Shown piece after piece: positions 22,581 to 33,549 of a stretch of DNA of 64,000 nucleotides. Positions within the stretch are counted from its first letter, which is position 1; every line of letters begins with the position of its first letter. The position numbers and the translations under genes are program-made. The notes under the pieces are model-generated. The model made no database searches. It saw only the letters and a program-made list of their open reading frames with translations, and was not told where the DNA came from. The DNA comes from Oreohelix idahoensis (lineage: Eukaryota > Mollusca > Gastropoda > Stylommatophora > Oreohelicidae). The stretch is from positions 510,920 through 574,919 of the forward strand of contig JAMPIV010004255.1 of NCBI GenBank assembly GCA_024509875.1. Reading direction: 5' to 3'.

Positions 22581-24650
22581 ATGGCGGACCTGGCCAAATT
22601 TCGATCTGCTGCGGTTCAGACTGCAAAAGAGTTAGGATTAGATGGGCAAGTTATGGTTGCCTATGTCACAACGGAATGTGACAAATTTATTGAACGCGAA
22701 GAAAGAAGATTAGAAAAAGAAGCCGAAAGAAGGTTAGAGGCTGAAAGGGAAATTAAGAAGTTACAATTTGAAGCTGAGGCTGAGACTAAGAGGTTGCAGA
22801 TTGAGGCTGAGGCTAAGAAATTGGAGGCAGAAAGAGAAGACAAAAGATTAGCTGCAGAAAGGGAAGAGAGGAGATTAGCTGCAGAAGAGAAGAAATTAGC
22901 TGCAGAAAGGGAAGAGAGGAGATTAGCTGCAGAGAGGGAAGCAGAAAAGGAGGAGAAAAGATTACAAAGGGAACATGAATTACGACTAAGGGAGTTTGAG
23001 TTTCAAGGCCATGCTCCTGAAAATGGTGCCAGTCCCTTTGCCTCTGATGCTACGGTTACTCAAGGAGCCTCAACCTCAGCTATGAATTTTCATTTAGATC
23101 ATTTTGTTGAGAAAGACGATGATATTGAGAGCTATATAAATAGGTACGAACTATTAGCTACCACGTATGGGTTAGAGAGAGAAAGGTGGAGCTTAAAGTT
23201 ATCTCAGGGACTTCGTGGGGCAGCTTATGAAGTTTTTGCAAAAATGAGCAGAGGTGATCAGGAAAATTATGACATGCTAAAGCAGGCTCTTTTGTTAAGA
23301 TATGAAAAGAATGCAGAGTTTTACAGGAAAAAATTTAGGAATGCTAAACTACTGTCAGGTGAAACCTATCACCAGTTCTCTGCACGCATAGAGACATACT
23401 TGGAGAAATGGACTTCTCTGGGGAAAACCCAAGATCTTAAGGAAATGGTCCTTATAGAGCAATTAAGAGAGTCCATGGCTCCAGACCTGAGAAAGTTTCT
23501 CATGGAACAAGGTGCAGAGAGGCTGGGTGAGTTGCTAAATGTTGCTGAAAGGTATCAAGCAGCTCAAGCAGAGGTAACAGGTAATAAAAAGAAACAGGTG
23601 GATAACTTTAGGGCACCACAGAACTTTAATAAATTTGATCCTAGGGATCAAAATAAAGGTAAGCACCAATTTGATAGGCCACGGTATGAAAATAAAAATA
23701 AATTCCCACAATTCGATGAAAGGAAATATGATGAAAGAAAATCTGTCAACCAAGGAAAAAGGTGGTGTAAGAATTGTCAGATGGACAATCATGACACTGA
23801 CCGTTGCAGAAGGAAACCTGTGTATATGGCAACCCTTCAGGTCAGGTCGACCTCAAGACAGGAGGAGGATATTATGTTAGATACCACTCCAGAAGAGATG
23901 AGGAAGGCACAGGCTGGGGATAAAACACTCAAGCCTTGTTTCAGAAAATTGTCAACTTGTCATACAACTCCAGGCAAGGGAGATTTTTACATGAAAAACA
24001 AGTTGATGTATAGGAAGACTGGAGCTAGATCCAATGGTCACGGACAGCTGGTTCTTCCAAAAAGATACAGGACAGAATTAATAAGGAGCCTACATGTGAA
24101 ACCAGATGGGGACCATGAGAAAATAGGTACCATCATTCAAAAGGTGGCTCACAATTATTATTGGCCCAAAGCAAGATGGGACATTGAGAATTTTGTAGAA
24201 AGGTGTAGCATAGCACATGAGGGAACACCCACAAGTGGGAACATGGATCAGGACCTGGACACGCCATGGGGCAAAATCAGGCCTAACAATAAAAGGAAAA
24301 ATAAATTTGATAAAGTGGACCAAATGGAATGGGAAGCCCCTTTTCACGGACAAGCTTCACTTAACTGTTTTACAATGGCCACTATGCGGAGAGTGCAAAA
24401 AGATGTCTTACCCCAGGATAAGCCGACAATCCCTCAATCGGACTTAAACAAACTGGAGGAAAAAGATGTAGAGAGGAAATCTCTCATCAAGAATTTTAAG
24501 AGGGGAGAAAGCCCCAAAAGAAAAATTGGTAGCGGTCGTTTTGTGAATGATAATTCTGGGAGGAAAAATCATCACTATAAAGCTTCGAGTGGAAGAGACC
24601 ATACCGGTGCATGGACAAATAGGTCCACACAATTAAAGGTCCATATGTAG
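22581..24650 (+). CDS. gag: Gag with zinc knuckle fused to an integrase N-terminal fragment
   Basis: 689 residues. Residues ~33-145 are an E/R/K-rich coiled coil made of repeats on LAAEREERR. Residues ~170-335 are a retrotransposon Gag core (ESYINRYELLATTYGL; LKQALLLRYEKNAEFYRKKF; YLEKWTSL). A canonical CCHC knuckle C-x2-C-x4-H-x4-C sits at 396-409. Next comes MLDTTPEEMRKAQAGDKTL, normally found after the protease, so the protease is gone. Residues ~485-545 are an integrase H2C2 zinc-binding domain with H505, H512 and C542, but the last Cys is Ala545. The rest (~550-689) is basic, unstructured-looking and resembles no integrase core. Role: particle assembly and RNA binding. The ATG at 22581 is the first good start after the leader. 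Confidence 0.93.
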   Translation: MADLAKFRSAAVQTAKELGLDGQVMVAYVTTECDKFIEREERRLEKEAERRLEAEREIKKLQFEAEAETKRLQIEAEAKKLEAEREDKRLAAEREERRLAAEEKKLAAEREERRLAAEREAEKEEKRLQREHELRLREFEFQGHAPENGASPFASDATVTQGASTSAMNFHLDHFVEKDDDIESYINRYELLATTYGLERERWSLKLSQGLRGAAYEVFAKMSRGDQENYDMLKQALLLRYEKNAEFYRKKFRNAKLLSGETYHQFSARIETYLEKWTSLGKTQDLKEMVLIEQLRESMAPDLRKFLMEQGAERLGELLNVAERYQAAQAEVTGNKKKQVDNFRAPQNFNKFDPRDQNKGKHQFDRPRYENKNKFPQFDERKYDERKSVNQGKRWCKNCQMDNHDTDRCRRKPVYMATLQVRSTSRQEEDIMLDTTPEEMRKAQAGDKTLKPCFRKLSTCHTTPGKGDFYMKNKLMYRKTGARSNGHGQLVLPKRYRTELIRSLHVKPDGDHEKIGTIIQKVAHNYYWPKARWDIENFVERCSIAHEGTPTSGNMDQDLDTPWGKIRPNNKRKNKFDKVDQMEWEAPFHGQASLNCFTMATMRRVQKDVLPQDKPTIPQSDLNKLEEKDVERKSLIKNFKRGESPKRKIGSGRFVNDNSGRKNHHYKASSGRDHTGAWTNRSTQLKVHM

Positions 24651-24652
24651 CT

Positions 24653-24840
24653 TTGTTAAGAACGTGGACTGATGAAAAGGCAGAGGAAAACATTACATCT
24701 TCATACCAATATGTGAATGAGCTGACCACTCGGTTGAAAACTGGCTGGAAACTTGCCAATGAAAATTTGAAACAAGCCAGGAAGAAACATGCTGCCTATT
24801 ATAACAGGAAGGCGAAAGACAGAATTTGGCTGTGGGAGAG
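24653..24840 (+). pseudogene. Integrase C-terminal linker, frame-shifted from the next CDS
   Basis: The frame reads LRTWTDEKAEENITSSYQYV, then NELTTRLKTGWKLANENLKQ and ARKKHAAYYNRKAKDR. This is the helical stretch that follows the integrase catalytic core and precedes the GPY/F module. The continuation (VGEKVLLLLPGSQNKL) is in the frame starting 24826, so one base is missing near 24823-24826. It lies directly after the gag stop (24648-24650). Confidence 0.8.
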
Positions 24841-26550
24841 AAAGTACTGCTTCTTTTGCCTGGGAGTCAGAATAAGTTACAAATTGGATGGCAGGGTCCA
24901 TATACAGTTTTAGAGAAAGTGTCTAGAACAAATTATAAGATAGATAAGAAGGGGAAAGAAAAAATCTATCATGTGAATCTCCTGAAGAAATATTTGGAAA
25001 GAGAACATCAGGAAGAGACACACTTGTTGACCTTGTCCATCGCCATGGAGATGAAAAAGGAACCACTTTCATCATTTGAATATCCATTACACCCCTGTGA
25101 GACAGCAGCACAGGTGAAAATCAGTACACATTTAACGAAAACTCAGAAAGAGAGAGTGCAACAGGTTCTAAATAATCATGCAGAGGTGTTAACAGACCGA
25201 CCAGGGCATACAAACCTATTGGAATATGATATGAAACTAATAGACTCCACACCTGTCTGTATGAAACCATATTCGATTCCATTTGCTAAGGAGAAAGCTT
25301 TGAAGGAAGAGATAGACTATCTGTTGAAGGAAGGAATTATTTCGCACAGTGAGTCTTCGTATAGTTCCGGTGTTGTACTTTTAAGGAAGCCCTCTGGAGA
25401 ACATAGACTCTGTATAGATTACAGGAGACTGAATGCTATTACAGAAGGACAGGTGGATCCATTGCCGGATACAAATCAGCTGTTTGCCAGACTAAATAAA
25501 GCTAAATATTTCTCAAAAGTGGATCTGAGTAAAGGATACTATCAGATTCCGGTGAAGCCTGAGGTTAGACCATACCTAGCTTTTAGTACCTCAGAAGGAC
25601 ACTATGAGTTTAATAGATTGCCATTTGGATTGAAGAATGCGCCTAGTGTCTTCTCTAGAATGATGAGAAAATTATTGGATCCTCTGAATAATCCCTGTAT
25701 AACAAATTTTATGGATGATATCCTTATAGCAACAGAAACATTTGAGGAACACATTGACTCTCTGAACATGCTGTTTGATCGACTTAGGGAGGCAAATTTA
25801 ACAGCCCGACCAACCAAATGTTGCGTTGGATGTAAAGAATTGGAATTTTTGGGACACACAGTTTATCAGGGAAACATGACCCCTGACCCAAAGAATTTAG
25901 AGAAACTACAGAAAGCCCCGAGACCACAAACCAAGAAGGACGTGAGATCCTTTGTCTCATTATGTGGTTTCTACCAGAAGTATATCAAAAACTTTAATTC
26001 CATATGTGCACCTTTAACGGAATTGACACGTAAAGGACTTCCAGATCGCATTACATGGACACCACAATGTGAAATGACTTACCAAGAATTGAAGGAAAAG
26101 CTCACAAGTAAACCCATTTTGAAATTACCTGACTTAAGTCAAGAATTCATAGTAAGGACGGATGCAAGTAATATTGGGTTAGGTGCAACTTTACTACAGA
26201 AATCAGATGCATTGGATGGGGAATTAAGCCCAGTGGCATATGCTAGCAGAAAGTTGAATAAAGCTGAAATCAACTACTCAACTAGCGAAAAAGAATGTCT
26301 TGCAGTAATATGGGCAATAAAGAAATTCAATATTTATCTATATGGGAAGGCATTTAAGTTGCAAACTGACCACAAACCTTTATCGTTCTTAGCACAGGCT
26401 AAGCATGAGAACTCTAGGTTACTCCGATGGTCTTTGCTTCTGGCTCCATATAATTTTAGCATTGAATATATATCTGGAAAAACCAATCTGGGAGCGGATT
26501 TTTTAAGCCGCCATCCGTGTGATGAGAATCACCGTAAACCCCAGAAATAA
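24826..26550 (+). CDS. pol: Integrase GPY/F module, reverse transcriptase and RNase H
   Basis: 574 residues. Residues 1-60 hold the integrase C-terminal GPY/F module (IGWQGPYTVLEKV, then YHVNLLKKYLERE). RT follows: VCMKPYSIPFAKEK, LLKEGIISHSESSYSSGVVL, RLCIDYRRLNAIT, FSKVDLSKGYYQIPV, RLPFGLKNAPSVFSRMM, and the FMDD catalytic box at 295-298 (D297, D298). RNase H has D446 (VRTDASN), E488/E490 (STSEKEC) and D515 (LQTDHKPL), then the ADFLSRHP end. All catalytic residues for RT and RNase H are visible. GPY/F before RT shows the Gmr1-type order. No in-frame ATG starts it (24826 is TTG); it is the frameshifted tail of a longer polyprotein. Confidence 0.95.
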   Translation: MAVGEKVLLLLPGSQNKLQIGWQGPYTVLEKVSRTNYKIDKKGKEKIYHVNLLKKYLEREHQEETHLLTLSIAMEMKKEPLSSFEYPLHPCETAAQVKISTHLTKTQKERVQQVLNNHAEVLTDRPGHTNLLEYDMKLIDSTPVCMKPYSIPFAKEKALKEEIDYLLKEGIISHSESSYSSGVVLLRKPSGEHRLCIDYRRLNAITEGQVDPLPDTNQLFARLNKAKYFSKVDLSKGYYQIPVKPEVRPYLAFSTSEGHYEFNRLPFGLKNAPSVFSRMMRKLLDPLNNPCITNFMDDILIATETFEEHIDSLNMLFDRLREANLTARPTKCCVGCKELEFLGHTVYQGNMTPDPKNLEKLQKAPRPQTKKDVRSFVSLCGFYQKYIKNFNSICAPLTELTRKGLPDRITWTPQCEMTYQELKEKLTSKPILKLPDLSQEFIVRTDASNIGLGATLLQKSDALDGELSPVAYASRKLNKAEINYSTSEKECLAVIWAIKKFNIYLYGKAFKLQTDHKPLSFLAQAKHENSRLLRWSLLLAPYNFSIEYISGKTNLGADFLSRHPCDENHRKPQK

Positions 26551-26605
26551 TAATAAATTTCTCTATGTGTATATAGAATAAAGGACTGACATATAATGTC
26601 TGTTT

Positions 26606-26617
26606 TAAGAGGGGAGG
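26606..26617 (+). other. Polypurine tract
   Basis: AAGAGGGGAGG ends one base before the 3' LTR tip TGTCATGA, the expected place for the plus-strand primer. Confidence 0.85.
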
Positions 26618-29017
26618 TGTCATGAAATATTCTAATCCACATATATAAATTATTAGGTAAATATGAAGCCTAACAAATAAAATTAATAAAGAGAAGAGCA
26701 ATGGTAAAATAACAGTGCTGTCTCAAAGAATGTACTCGAAATCCTCCTTGTTTTCTGCTTCGTCTGCAAATTGTAACGCTTTCACGTTGATATAAAAGCT
26801 TACTGTATTATTACCCGCCTTCTTCAATGAAACGTGTGCTGCATTTCTAAGAAAAACATTGAGACGTACTGCGTAATGACCTAAATTAATCCTAACATTA
26901 ATTATATTACGTTACCAAAACGAACGAACAGATGGACAAAAGGATAGCGAGAGGGGAGGGCTGAAAATCAGGAACGCATGCAACACGCGACGCGCGATAT
27001 ACAAATGCTGGCATCACGCGTGTAAGTCTACAAGCACTAACTTTTTCAGACGGACAGTGATAAAATACACTACCCTTTCCCAGAGTTAGGTTTATAAATC
27101 ATAACAAACTCTTATTAGAAAAGACAACATTAGATGGGTTTACGTTTGAACACATAACAGTACCCAGACAGCATATCTTCGAAACAGGAGGTAGAAAATA
27201 CATATTTTGAACGCAGCCACGTAGCTCCTTTAAATTAGTATTTTTGGGTTCCTTAGGGCTTGCTGACAAATAATATGTAAAACGTTACGCAAATAGTCCA
27301 GGAATTAATAAATTATACCCAAAATAAAATATTGGGGGTGCCTGACAGCATAAAATCATTTCTGCTCATAAGATTTTTTTTTTAACGTGTTTGAAAAAAA
27401 TTTACGTTACAGAAATAGCCTACCATGTAAACTTCAAATTGATTGGAGCGCAACAAATGAAAGCCTAACCACGATTGGTCGGGCTATAAATACTATCTTG
27501 GTTGTTAGGGGAGACGGGAAAAGATAACATTTTTTCAAACACTTGTCGAAACGTGGCTCATTGGCCAGTCTCGCTGATATACACACTTGGGAGCGTTAGT
27601 TCGAAACCACTTGTTTAAATACACTTGATAAAGCATCAGTGCGTTGAAGCCAGCTTATATTTGGCTCAATAAAAGCCTGGAAGATAAGCAGATGGAAGTT
27701 TGTGCCAGTTTGTGCCAGAATTCATTGCTAATCAACGTATCTGTATTTATTCGTATGAATTGTGGTAAGCTTGAACCATTTAATATCTTTTAATGAAATT
27801 GAATGTGAATTGTTGATTTATGCCTGTATATATATGTGTAGTTCAGTGGCAAACGTGAGGTAAAGCCTAAAATGCTCCAGCCTGAACAGAGGGTGTCGGA
27901 GAGAAGTAAAACGGCATGGAATGGCCAAACAGTACACTGACACCTGGATGATTGACTAGAAAGAAATAATGCTGGAAGTGCAGAGGCGTAGTAACCATTA
28001 AGAAGGGTAATGCTGGTATAAAGTATTTCAAATGAAGCTGACTGTTGGCCTAACGCTCTGAACGCAATGTTTGTGCTGTATTGTGATCAGTGTAAAAGAG
28101 AATATAAATTAGTTATGAAGTAGAAGGTACATCCTTCTTGATTTCAGGGACAGTGGTCTTGATGGTACTGAGCAGCATCTGGTCAGAGATTTGCTGAATC
28201 CAGAGTCGGACAGCATACTCCTTGGTCTTTTTAGCTATCAGTGAGGTGTCTCCTGAGCCCAGAGGAGAATTCGAGCAGAGGAGTCCTTTCCTGCCGCCAT
28301 CACTCAAGATAAGCAGAGTTGGCCAGCTGAGCTCAACATTATGTCCCCTCATCTTGAAATAACTTTATAAAAATACTATTCAGAGGGGAATTTACTTGTC
28401 TTAAAATCAGGAACTGTGAACATCTCCAATAATAGTCCCTAAAGACAAACTATTGAAGTCATGATGACAAATACCAACAGAGCTTGAACAAAACAAAACC
28501 AGTATTACCTCATTTCACTACTACACAACTGACACACATAGAACATTTGTACTAATATATGTCACTACAATATTCATATTAAATACATTCTGTACATAAC
28601 TTGTAATTTAAATTGATTGTGATTCCTGGTTCCCTTGTAGTTGAATCAGGACACATATTCATTCATGCCAGTAATGAATACATATTGCTATTCGAAAGTT
28701 TATCAGTGACTCTTTTAAGATATCTTTGTAGAGTGTTATATGTATGTGAGTGTCACAGTGTTGTCAAGAGTAGTGGATTAAATTAAATTGTTTATCTGTC
28801 TGTTGTTGTGACTTACACTTCACCATACTCATACCCTAGACACATAACGTAGCATCACACTATTCCAGAATAATTCTGACTGAGATATATAGATATGTGG
28901 TAGCAAGTAAGGTTATCTATAATACACTACTCTTAATAGATATAGATACCTTCACAGCTGATCTCAGTCAGTACACTAAGTTCCCTATAAGTATTTATAA
29001 CTTTCCACTTCACCACA
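26618..29017 (+). repeat. 3' LTR
   Basis: 2,400 bp, matching the 5' LTR. It ends CACCACA and is followed by the target duplication CCACT (29018-29022). Confidence 0.97.
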
Positions 29018-29022
29018 CCACT

Positions 29023-29560
29023 ATCATACAAATCATTTCTTTTTTGTCCTCATTAACCTGAGTATTGACGGGATAGATTAATTAGGGACTTGTCCTTTGT
29101 TTTCTTTACTGACTATTCCATACACTTATTGTTAACATTTGATCTTTTAGGTTAACTGACTTTTGTTGGGATCTTCTTTTCTTTTCCTTTACCAGAGGGG
29201 AGAACCTATTTGATTATTTTTTTTTATTTTGTCTGTAACCCATGATCTATTGATGTATATGATTTATGTTGTAAAGTTCTAGTGATAAATAAACTTAATA
29301 AACCTTAAGTTATCGTGTTGGTCAACCCCTACCCTATCTGGTATCCATAGTTGTTTTCACGTTTGTGCGTATTTGTCACAGAATTGTGTGCATGTGGGTG
29401 CAGTGTAACTTGTATTTTGTACAAGGAGAGAAAGTGCGTCTGATTTAAATATAGTCGTACAGATAGGCTGGATTAGAGAAATTACTCAACCCAGAGACTG
29501 TCCTTTCCTCTTATACTATCACCTCGTGAGAAAAAAAACTATTTCTTACACCTTACTCTC
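29023..29560. other. No gene recognised
   Basis: AT-rich sequence with AATAAA-like signals near 29288 and 29298. It may be the far end of repeat A copy 3 or unrelated. Confidence 0.4.
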
Positions 29561-31595
29561 ACATAGTTATCCCTATCACCTCCGCTTAGACAGGACTATA
29601 AACATCTATTACCTATCTGATAAAAATCTACGACAGTAGCATCTGGACATCAAATAAGTTCACAGATTTGTTTGTGAGTTGTCGAAAGCATTACGACATA
29701 TTGAAAGAGGTCACGCGATGGAATTCTAAAATGTAATATTTTAAAACATGCGGGGGAGATTATGAATTTAAACACCCTACCCATACAGTTCAGAGCTTTC
29801 GATTGGATTGATTTGAGAAGCCAGAATACACAATGGTTCTCATTGGCAAATTCGTCGGAAGCACAATCTTGGATTTGAACTGAGAAAATGAGAGATATAA
29901 TCTAGCGAAATTGGAAGTCACAAAAGAGACTGCATCGCAACGTCAAATTAGCAACTCCCAGAAGCCAGAAAGTGAAGGATCGGACTAAGAATTCCTATAT
30001 TATAAGTGACAGATCGGAAGTTTTGGGCAACTTTAAACTTACAAGTAAACCCGCATTTATAAATACAAAGACTGGACACTTAATAGGACCCGGACAAACG
30101 TAATTGGGCAATTTTAAACTTACTAGTAAACTCACATTTATAAATACAAAGACTGAAGTCCTAAGGAATCAGATCCCTCGTCATAAGAGGAATAAATAAT
30201 ATTTCCAGACCAAGTAATTCGCAGAACACCCGTCATAAGAGGATTACTAACATTTCCCAGACCTAGTGATTCGCAGAACACCCGTCATAAGAGGAATAAA
30301 TAAAATTTCCATGCTAAGTGATTCTAAAGCATCCAACTAATGTTCTGTGTCCATTCTAAACTGTGCGAGGAGATTTTATAACCCATTTTTGGGATAAGTG
30401 TTAAACATTTATTGTACAAATATGAATTTGTCATGTTTCTCGCTAAGTGGTTATATATGAGGCTGACAACCTCAACTTATGATAATAGTATATTCATAAA
30501 CCACTACAGCAAGAGCTGGTGATCGTTTCTTGCTAGTCGTACTGAAAACCAACAGCAGAGGTGACCCCAGACTCCGACTGGAGCAGTGATGAGTGATGAT
30601 TACATCACATGTGCCTCAAGTGTATCATATCATTTTGTGAGATATATGTAACTTGTTAATGTTAGTTCAGGCATAAATCATTGTTCGCGCTCTCCAGACA
30701 CATTTTCCCAGTTTAAATACCCAGAAGAATATTGGTGATTTTTAATCATCTTCCATAAGCTAAACTGTGTACTCAGGAATTTGATTCTTCTGAGAGATTA
30801 ACATTGGTGTGTGGACAGCGAGACAATGCGCCTGTTAATTTGCAGCCCACAAATGTACTTGGCAGAGGCATTTGTTTTTCTTTTGTCTAAAAGATCGTGG
30901 TACTAAGTTATCAGATCGTTTAAGGAACGAAGCTATCAGACTGTGTTATCATCAGAAAAGAATCGACACAGACCAAGCCTGCAGGACTCGCTCATACAAG
31001 CTAAGTGCTAACTAACAGGCACAAGCAAAGGGACAGAAATTCTTATTTATATAAACTATCAACCCACGTCTCCGTGAAGACAACTTTAATTTTTTCATCT
31101 AAAATTCCCCATCATTCTATTTATGTTAAAACTAATTGATTATTAAATGTGTTACATGTTATTTTAAAACATAACTACCATAGTTGATTCGTGATTATAA
31201 GTGTGAAAGCATACATATGAGCAAGACTCTTTAATATATCTACATTTAGACAGATATTTACATTTACAGAGCTAATTCTTAGAAAGGAATTTCGCTGGAC
31301 TTACACCAGCTGGGGGCTTGAACGGGCTATAACCATTGCTTATATCTTCACAAAAGGCGACGGACAGATATAAGTTAACAATTGCTCGGCCCTATGCAGC
31401 ATTGTTCTTGACTTCTGAATTATGTTGTGGATTTTACCTTGAGATAGAAGCGTCTTTACCCTTCTATCTACATCTCTGCCAAGAATAATCTTGTGCGAAG
31501 GTAGACACCTTTGACGACCCACTTTAGATACTCTTGAGATTTGGCCACTGGTGGACCACTACTTCTGCAGAGCTAAGGGGAGGCAATCCGTGACA
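29561..31595 (-). repeat. Repeat family A, copy 3 (longest relative)
   Basis: The minus strand starts TGTCACGGATTGCCTCCCC at 31595 and follows copy 1 through the opening block, the GCCCCCAGC block, and the CACCAGCTCTTGCTGTAGTG and GAGGTTGTCAGCCTCA blocks (compare 3030-3100). It is clearly older or from another subfamily. Around 30175-30320 it holds a ~57-bp tandem repeat (ATTCGCAGAACACCCGTCAT and GAGGAATAAATAA), about 2.6 units. No coding frame. The left boundary is uncertain. Confidence 0.65.
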
Positions 31596-31624
31596 GCAAT
31601 AATACAGATAGTTTCCTTTTTCTT

Positions 31625-31985
31625 CACCTTTCACCGTTCAGCTCCCCATGAGGCACAGGCCTTCAACAAACTAATGCCAAATCTTCTTGTCACGTGCCAG
31701 CTGAATGCCAAATCTTCTTGTCCCGTGCCAGCTGCTCAAAATATTTCCACGTTTTCTTCATCATGTCTGTCTCCAGTTCTCTTCTCCATTTTTTCTTTGG
31801 TCTACCTCTACCTGTCTTACCCTGGGGATTCCAGAACAAGGACTGTCTAGTAATGCATTCATCAGGTCTTCTCAATGTGTGTCATATCCATCTCTAGTGC
31901 CCTCTTCACATCACCCCTTCCACCGGCGCTCGTCTAGCTCCTGTCACCAGGTCTACACCCGCGATCCTAAGAATTTCTAATTAAA
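31625..31985 (-). pseudogene. RTE-4 3'-end fragment
   Basis: The minus strand encodes MRRPDECITRQSLFWNPQGK, then GRGRPKKKWRRELETDM, the RTE C-terminal tail, and ends with the GTTTGTTGAAGGCCTGTGCC terminus shared with the other RTE-4 copies. A 27-bp stretch (GCTGGCACGGGACAAGAAG and following) is tandemly duplicated near 31665-31735, shifting the frame. No RT core remains. Confidence 0.82.
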
Positions 31986-32280
31986 ACGTAAAAGGGATAA
32001 ACAACAGAGAATCCCGTTATGATACTATTTATGTGCATGCGATTCACCCATATCTATAGAGCATTTGTTAAGAACAGACAGACCTAGACAACTGCACACT
32101 ATAGTCAAGAGCTTTTTAATAAAAAGAAAATTAAAATATAATGACTAGTGGCGGTATGGTGTGAATGTAATGGTCTAGAAATACACATTACTTTACATTT
32201 ACTTTTTCCTCCCACTAAAGCTGCACAGCGTAGTGTGAAGGTGATGTTTGGGTTCCGTTGCCATACAGCCTTAGCTGCTG
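31986..32280. other. No gene recognised
   Basis: Unassigned sequence between two RTE fragments. Confidence 0.5.
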
Positions 32281-32282
32281 TG

Positions 32283-32597
32283 AGACTGTGTTGTTGTAGG
32301 ATGTGTGTGGTGTTGTTGTAGGATGTGTGTGGTGTTGTTGTAGGATGTGTGTGGTGGTGTTGTAGGATGTCTATGGTGTTGTTGTAGGATGTCTATGGTG
32401 TTGTTGTAGGATGTGTGTGGTGTTGTTGTAGGATGTGTGTGGTGTTGTTGTAGGATGTGTGTGGTGTTGTTGCAGGATGTGTGTGGTGTTGTTGTAGGAT
32501 GTCTGTGGTGTTTTTGTAGGATGTGTGTGGTGTTGTTGTAGGATGTGTGTGGTGTTGTTGTAGGATGTGTGTGGTGTTGTTGTAGGATGTGTCTCTT
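32283..32597 (+). repeat. 22-bp minisatellite inside an RTE remnant
   Basis: About 14 copies of GGATGTGTGTGGTGTTGTTG+TA. A few units carry CTATG or CTGTG variants. On the minus strand three units (66 bp) encode a 22-residue repeat rich in His, Thr and Asn, which explains the 93-codon frame at 32393-32674. It directly follows RTE coding sequence reading GRPRDTSYNN, so the array grew inside a retrotransposon C-terminus. Confidence 0.9.
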
Positions 32598-32870
32598 GGT
32601 CTTCCCTGTGCTCTAAACCTAGATCTTCTAGTGCTGTAGGCCAGTAGTGGTAATTGATCGGGTTCCATTCTCATGAGATGACCAAACCACTTGTACCTCC
32701 ATATGCTTGATGCAAGATGTAGTTGCTACAATTTTTCTGATGTCACTATTTTTATTTTTTTCTCTCCTGGTAACATTAATAGCTGTTTTTTTTTTTTTTT
32801 TATAACATCTCATCTCATAAGATATGATTTTCCACTTCTGTGCTTCCTCGTTTAACACTGATAACAACAC
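32598..32870 (-). pseudogene. Non-LTR RT C-terminal fragment
   Basis: Minus-strand frames give EAQKWKIISYEMRCYKKK, then TAINVTRREKNKNSDIRKIV, then (other frame) HLMRMEPDQLPLLAYSTRRS and GRPRDT. This is the typical E-M-R-C-Y/L-R-R-I-L-N-I-T-W and G-H-x-x-R-M tail of RTE-like proteins. A poly(A) run (T run at ~32787-32802) interrupts it. The fragment at ~11620-11712 is the nearest relative in the window. Confidence 0.7.
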
Positions 32871-33547
32871 TGATATGTATATATATTACTATTGACAAAT
32901 AAAAAGTGAATTAAATATTAATACAACACTCAAGGCCGCCATCAAACCCTCCACGGCCCTTGTTTACACTATTATAAATAGGCAGAATCTAAAATTTAAG
33001 GGCAAAGGGGAAAAAACGCACACACTCACCCACAGTTTGAATATACATTTACTCTGCTTACAATAATTCTGCAGGGATAATGCGCTAAAGCAAATATTTC
33101 CAATACAACATATTATCCATCATTATAAGCAGTTTATATGCTACTTATAATCTATCAAAACGGGATATTTTGTTTCTTTATAAATAACAACATAAAAAAA
33201 GATAATAACAAAACAGAAAGGGCATAATGTCCGGATGTGATTATTTGTGGTTCATTCCCACAAAATGGGGCGCGTAATGGGTTGCTCGTTGTCATAACAA
33301 TCATTAAAATCTTGTCTCGAAATTGAAAAAAAGCCTATTCTGAGGTATTAGTGTTCACACGTTTATCTATTTCTCTGATATTAAACAGTGAATGCCGCAC
33401 GTGTCAGAATTGATTTTAAGCGTGTTTTTTAAAAGTGTTATTTGCTCTAAAGCATGACTGGCAAATCCTCTATTATCCTCTCTGAAACTGACATTAAAGA
33501 TATAAATCTTTTCAAAAGCGTACAACTTTTCACCAAATTATGAGCTC
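32871..33547. other. No gene recognised
   Basis: AT-rich unassigned sequence left of the DDE transposon. Confidence 0.5.
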
Positions 33548-33549
33548 TA

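Larger units (their letters stand above)
19643..29017 (+). mobile_element. Complete-ended Gmr1-like Ty3/Gypsy LTR retrotransposon, internally deleted
   Basis: 9,375 bp from TGTCATGA to CACCACA, flanked by the 5-bp direct repeat CCACT (19638-19642 and 29018-29022). The parts are 5' LTR (19643-22041), primer site (~22047), gag with zinc knuckle, integrase pieces, RT, RNase H, polypurine tract (~26606-26617) and 3' LTR (26618-29017). By eye the LTRs differ by one substitution and two small indels, so insertion was recent. Integrase pieces lie upstream of RT, the order of Gmr1-type elements rather than ordinary Gypsy. Protease and the integrase DDE core are missing, so this copy probably moved with proteins supplied by a fuller relative. 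A SINE interrupts the leader at 22137-22464. Confidence 0.97.

Noticed and set aside
30175..30320. Possible CRISPR-like repeats (ATTCGCAGAACACCCGTCAT)
   Set aside because: Only ~2.6 units, and the intervals between them are themselves similar; a local tandem duplication in repeat A.
32393..32674. His/Thr/Asn-repeat protein on the minus strand
   Set aside because: Encoded by a 22-bp minisatellite that grew in a dead RTE tail.
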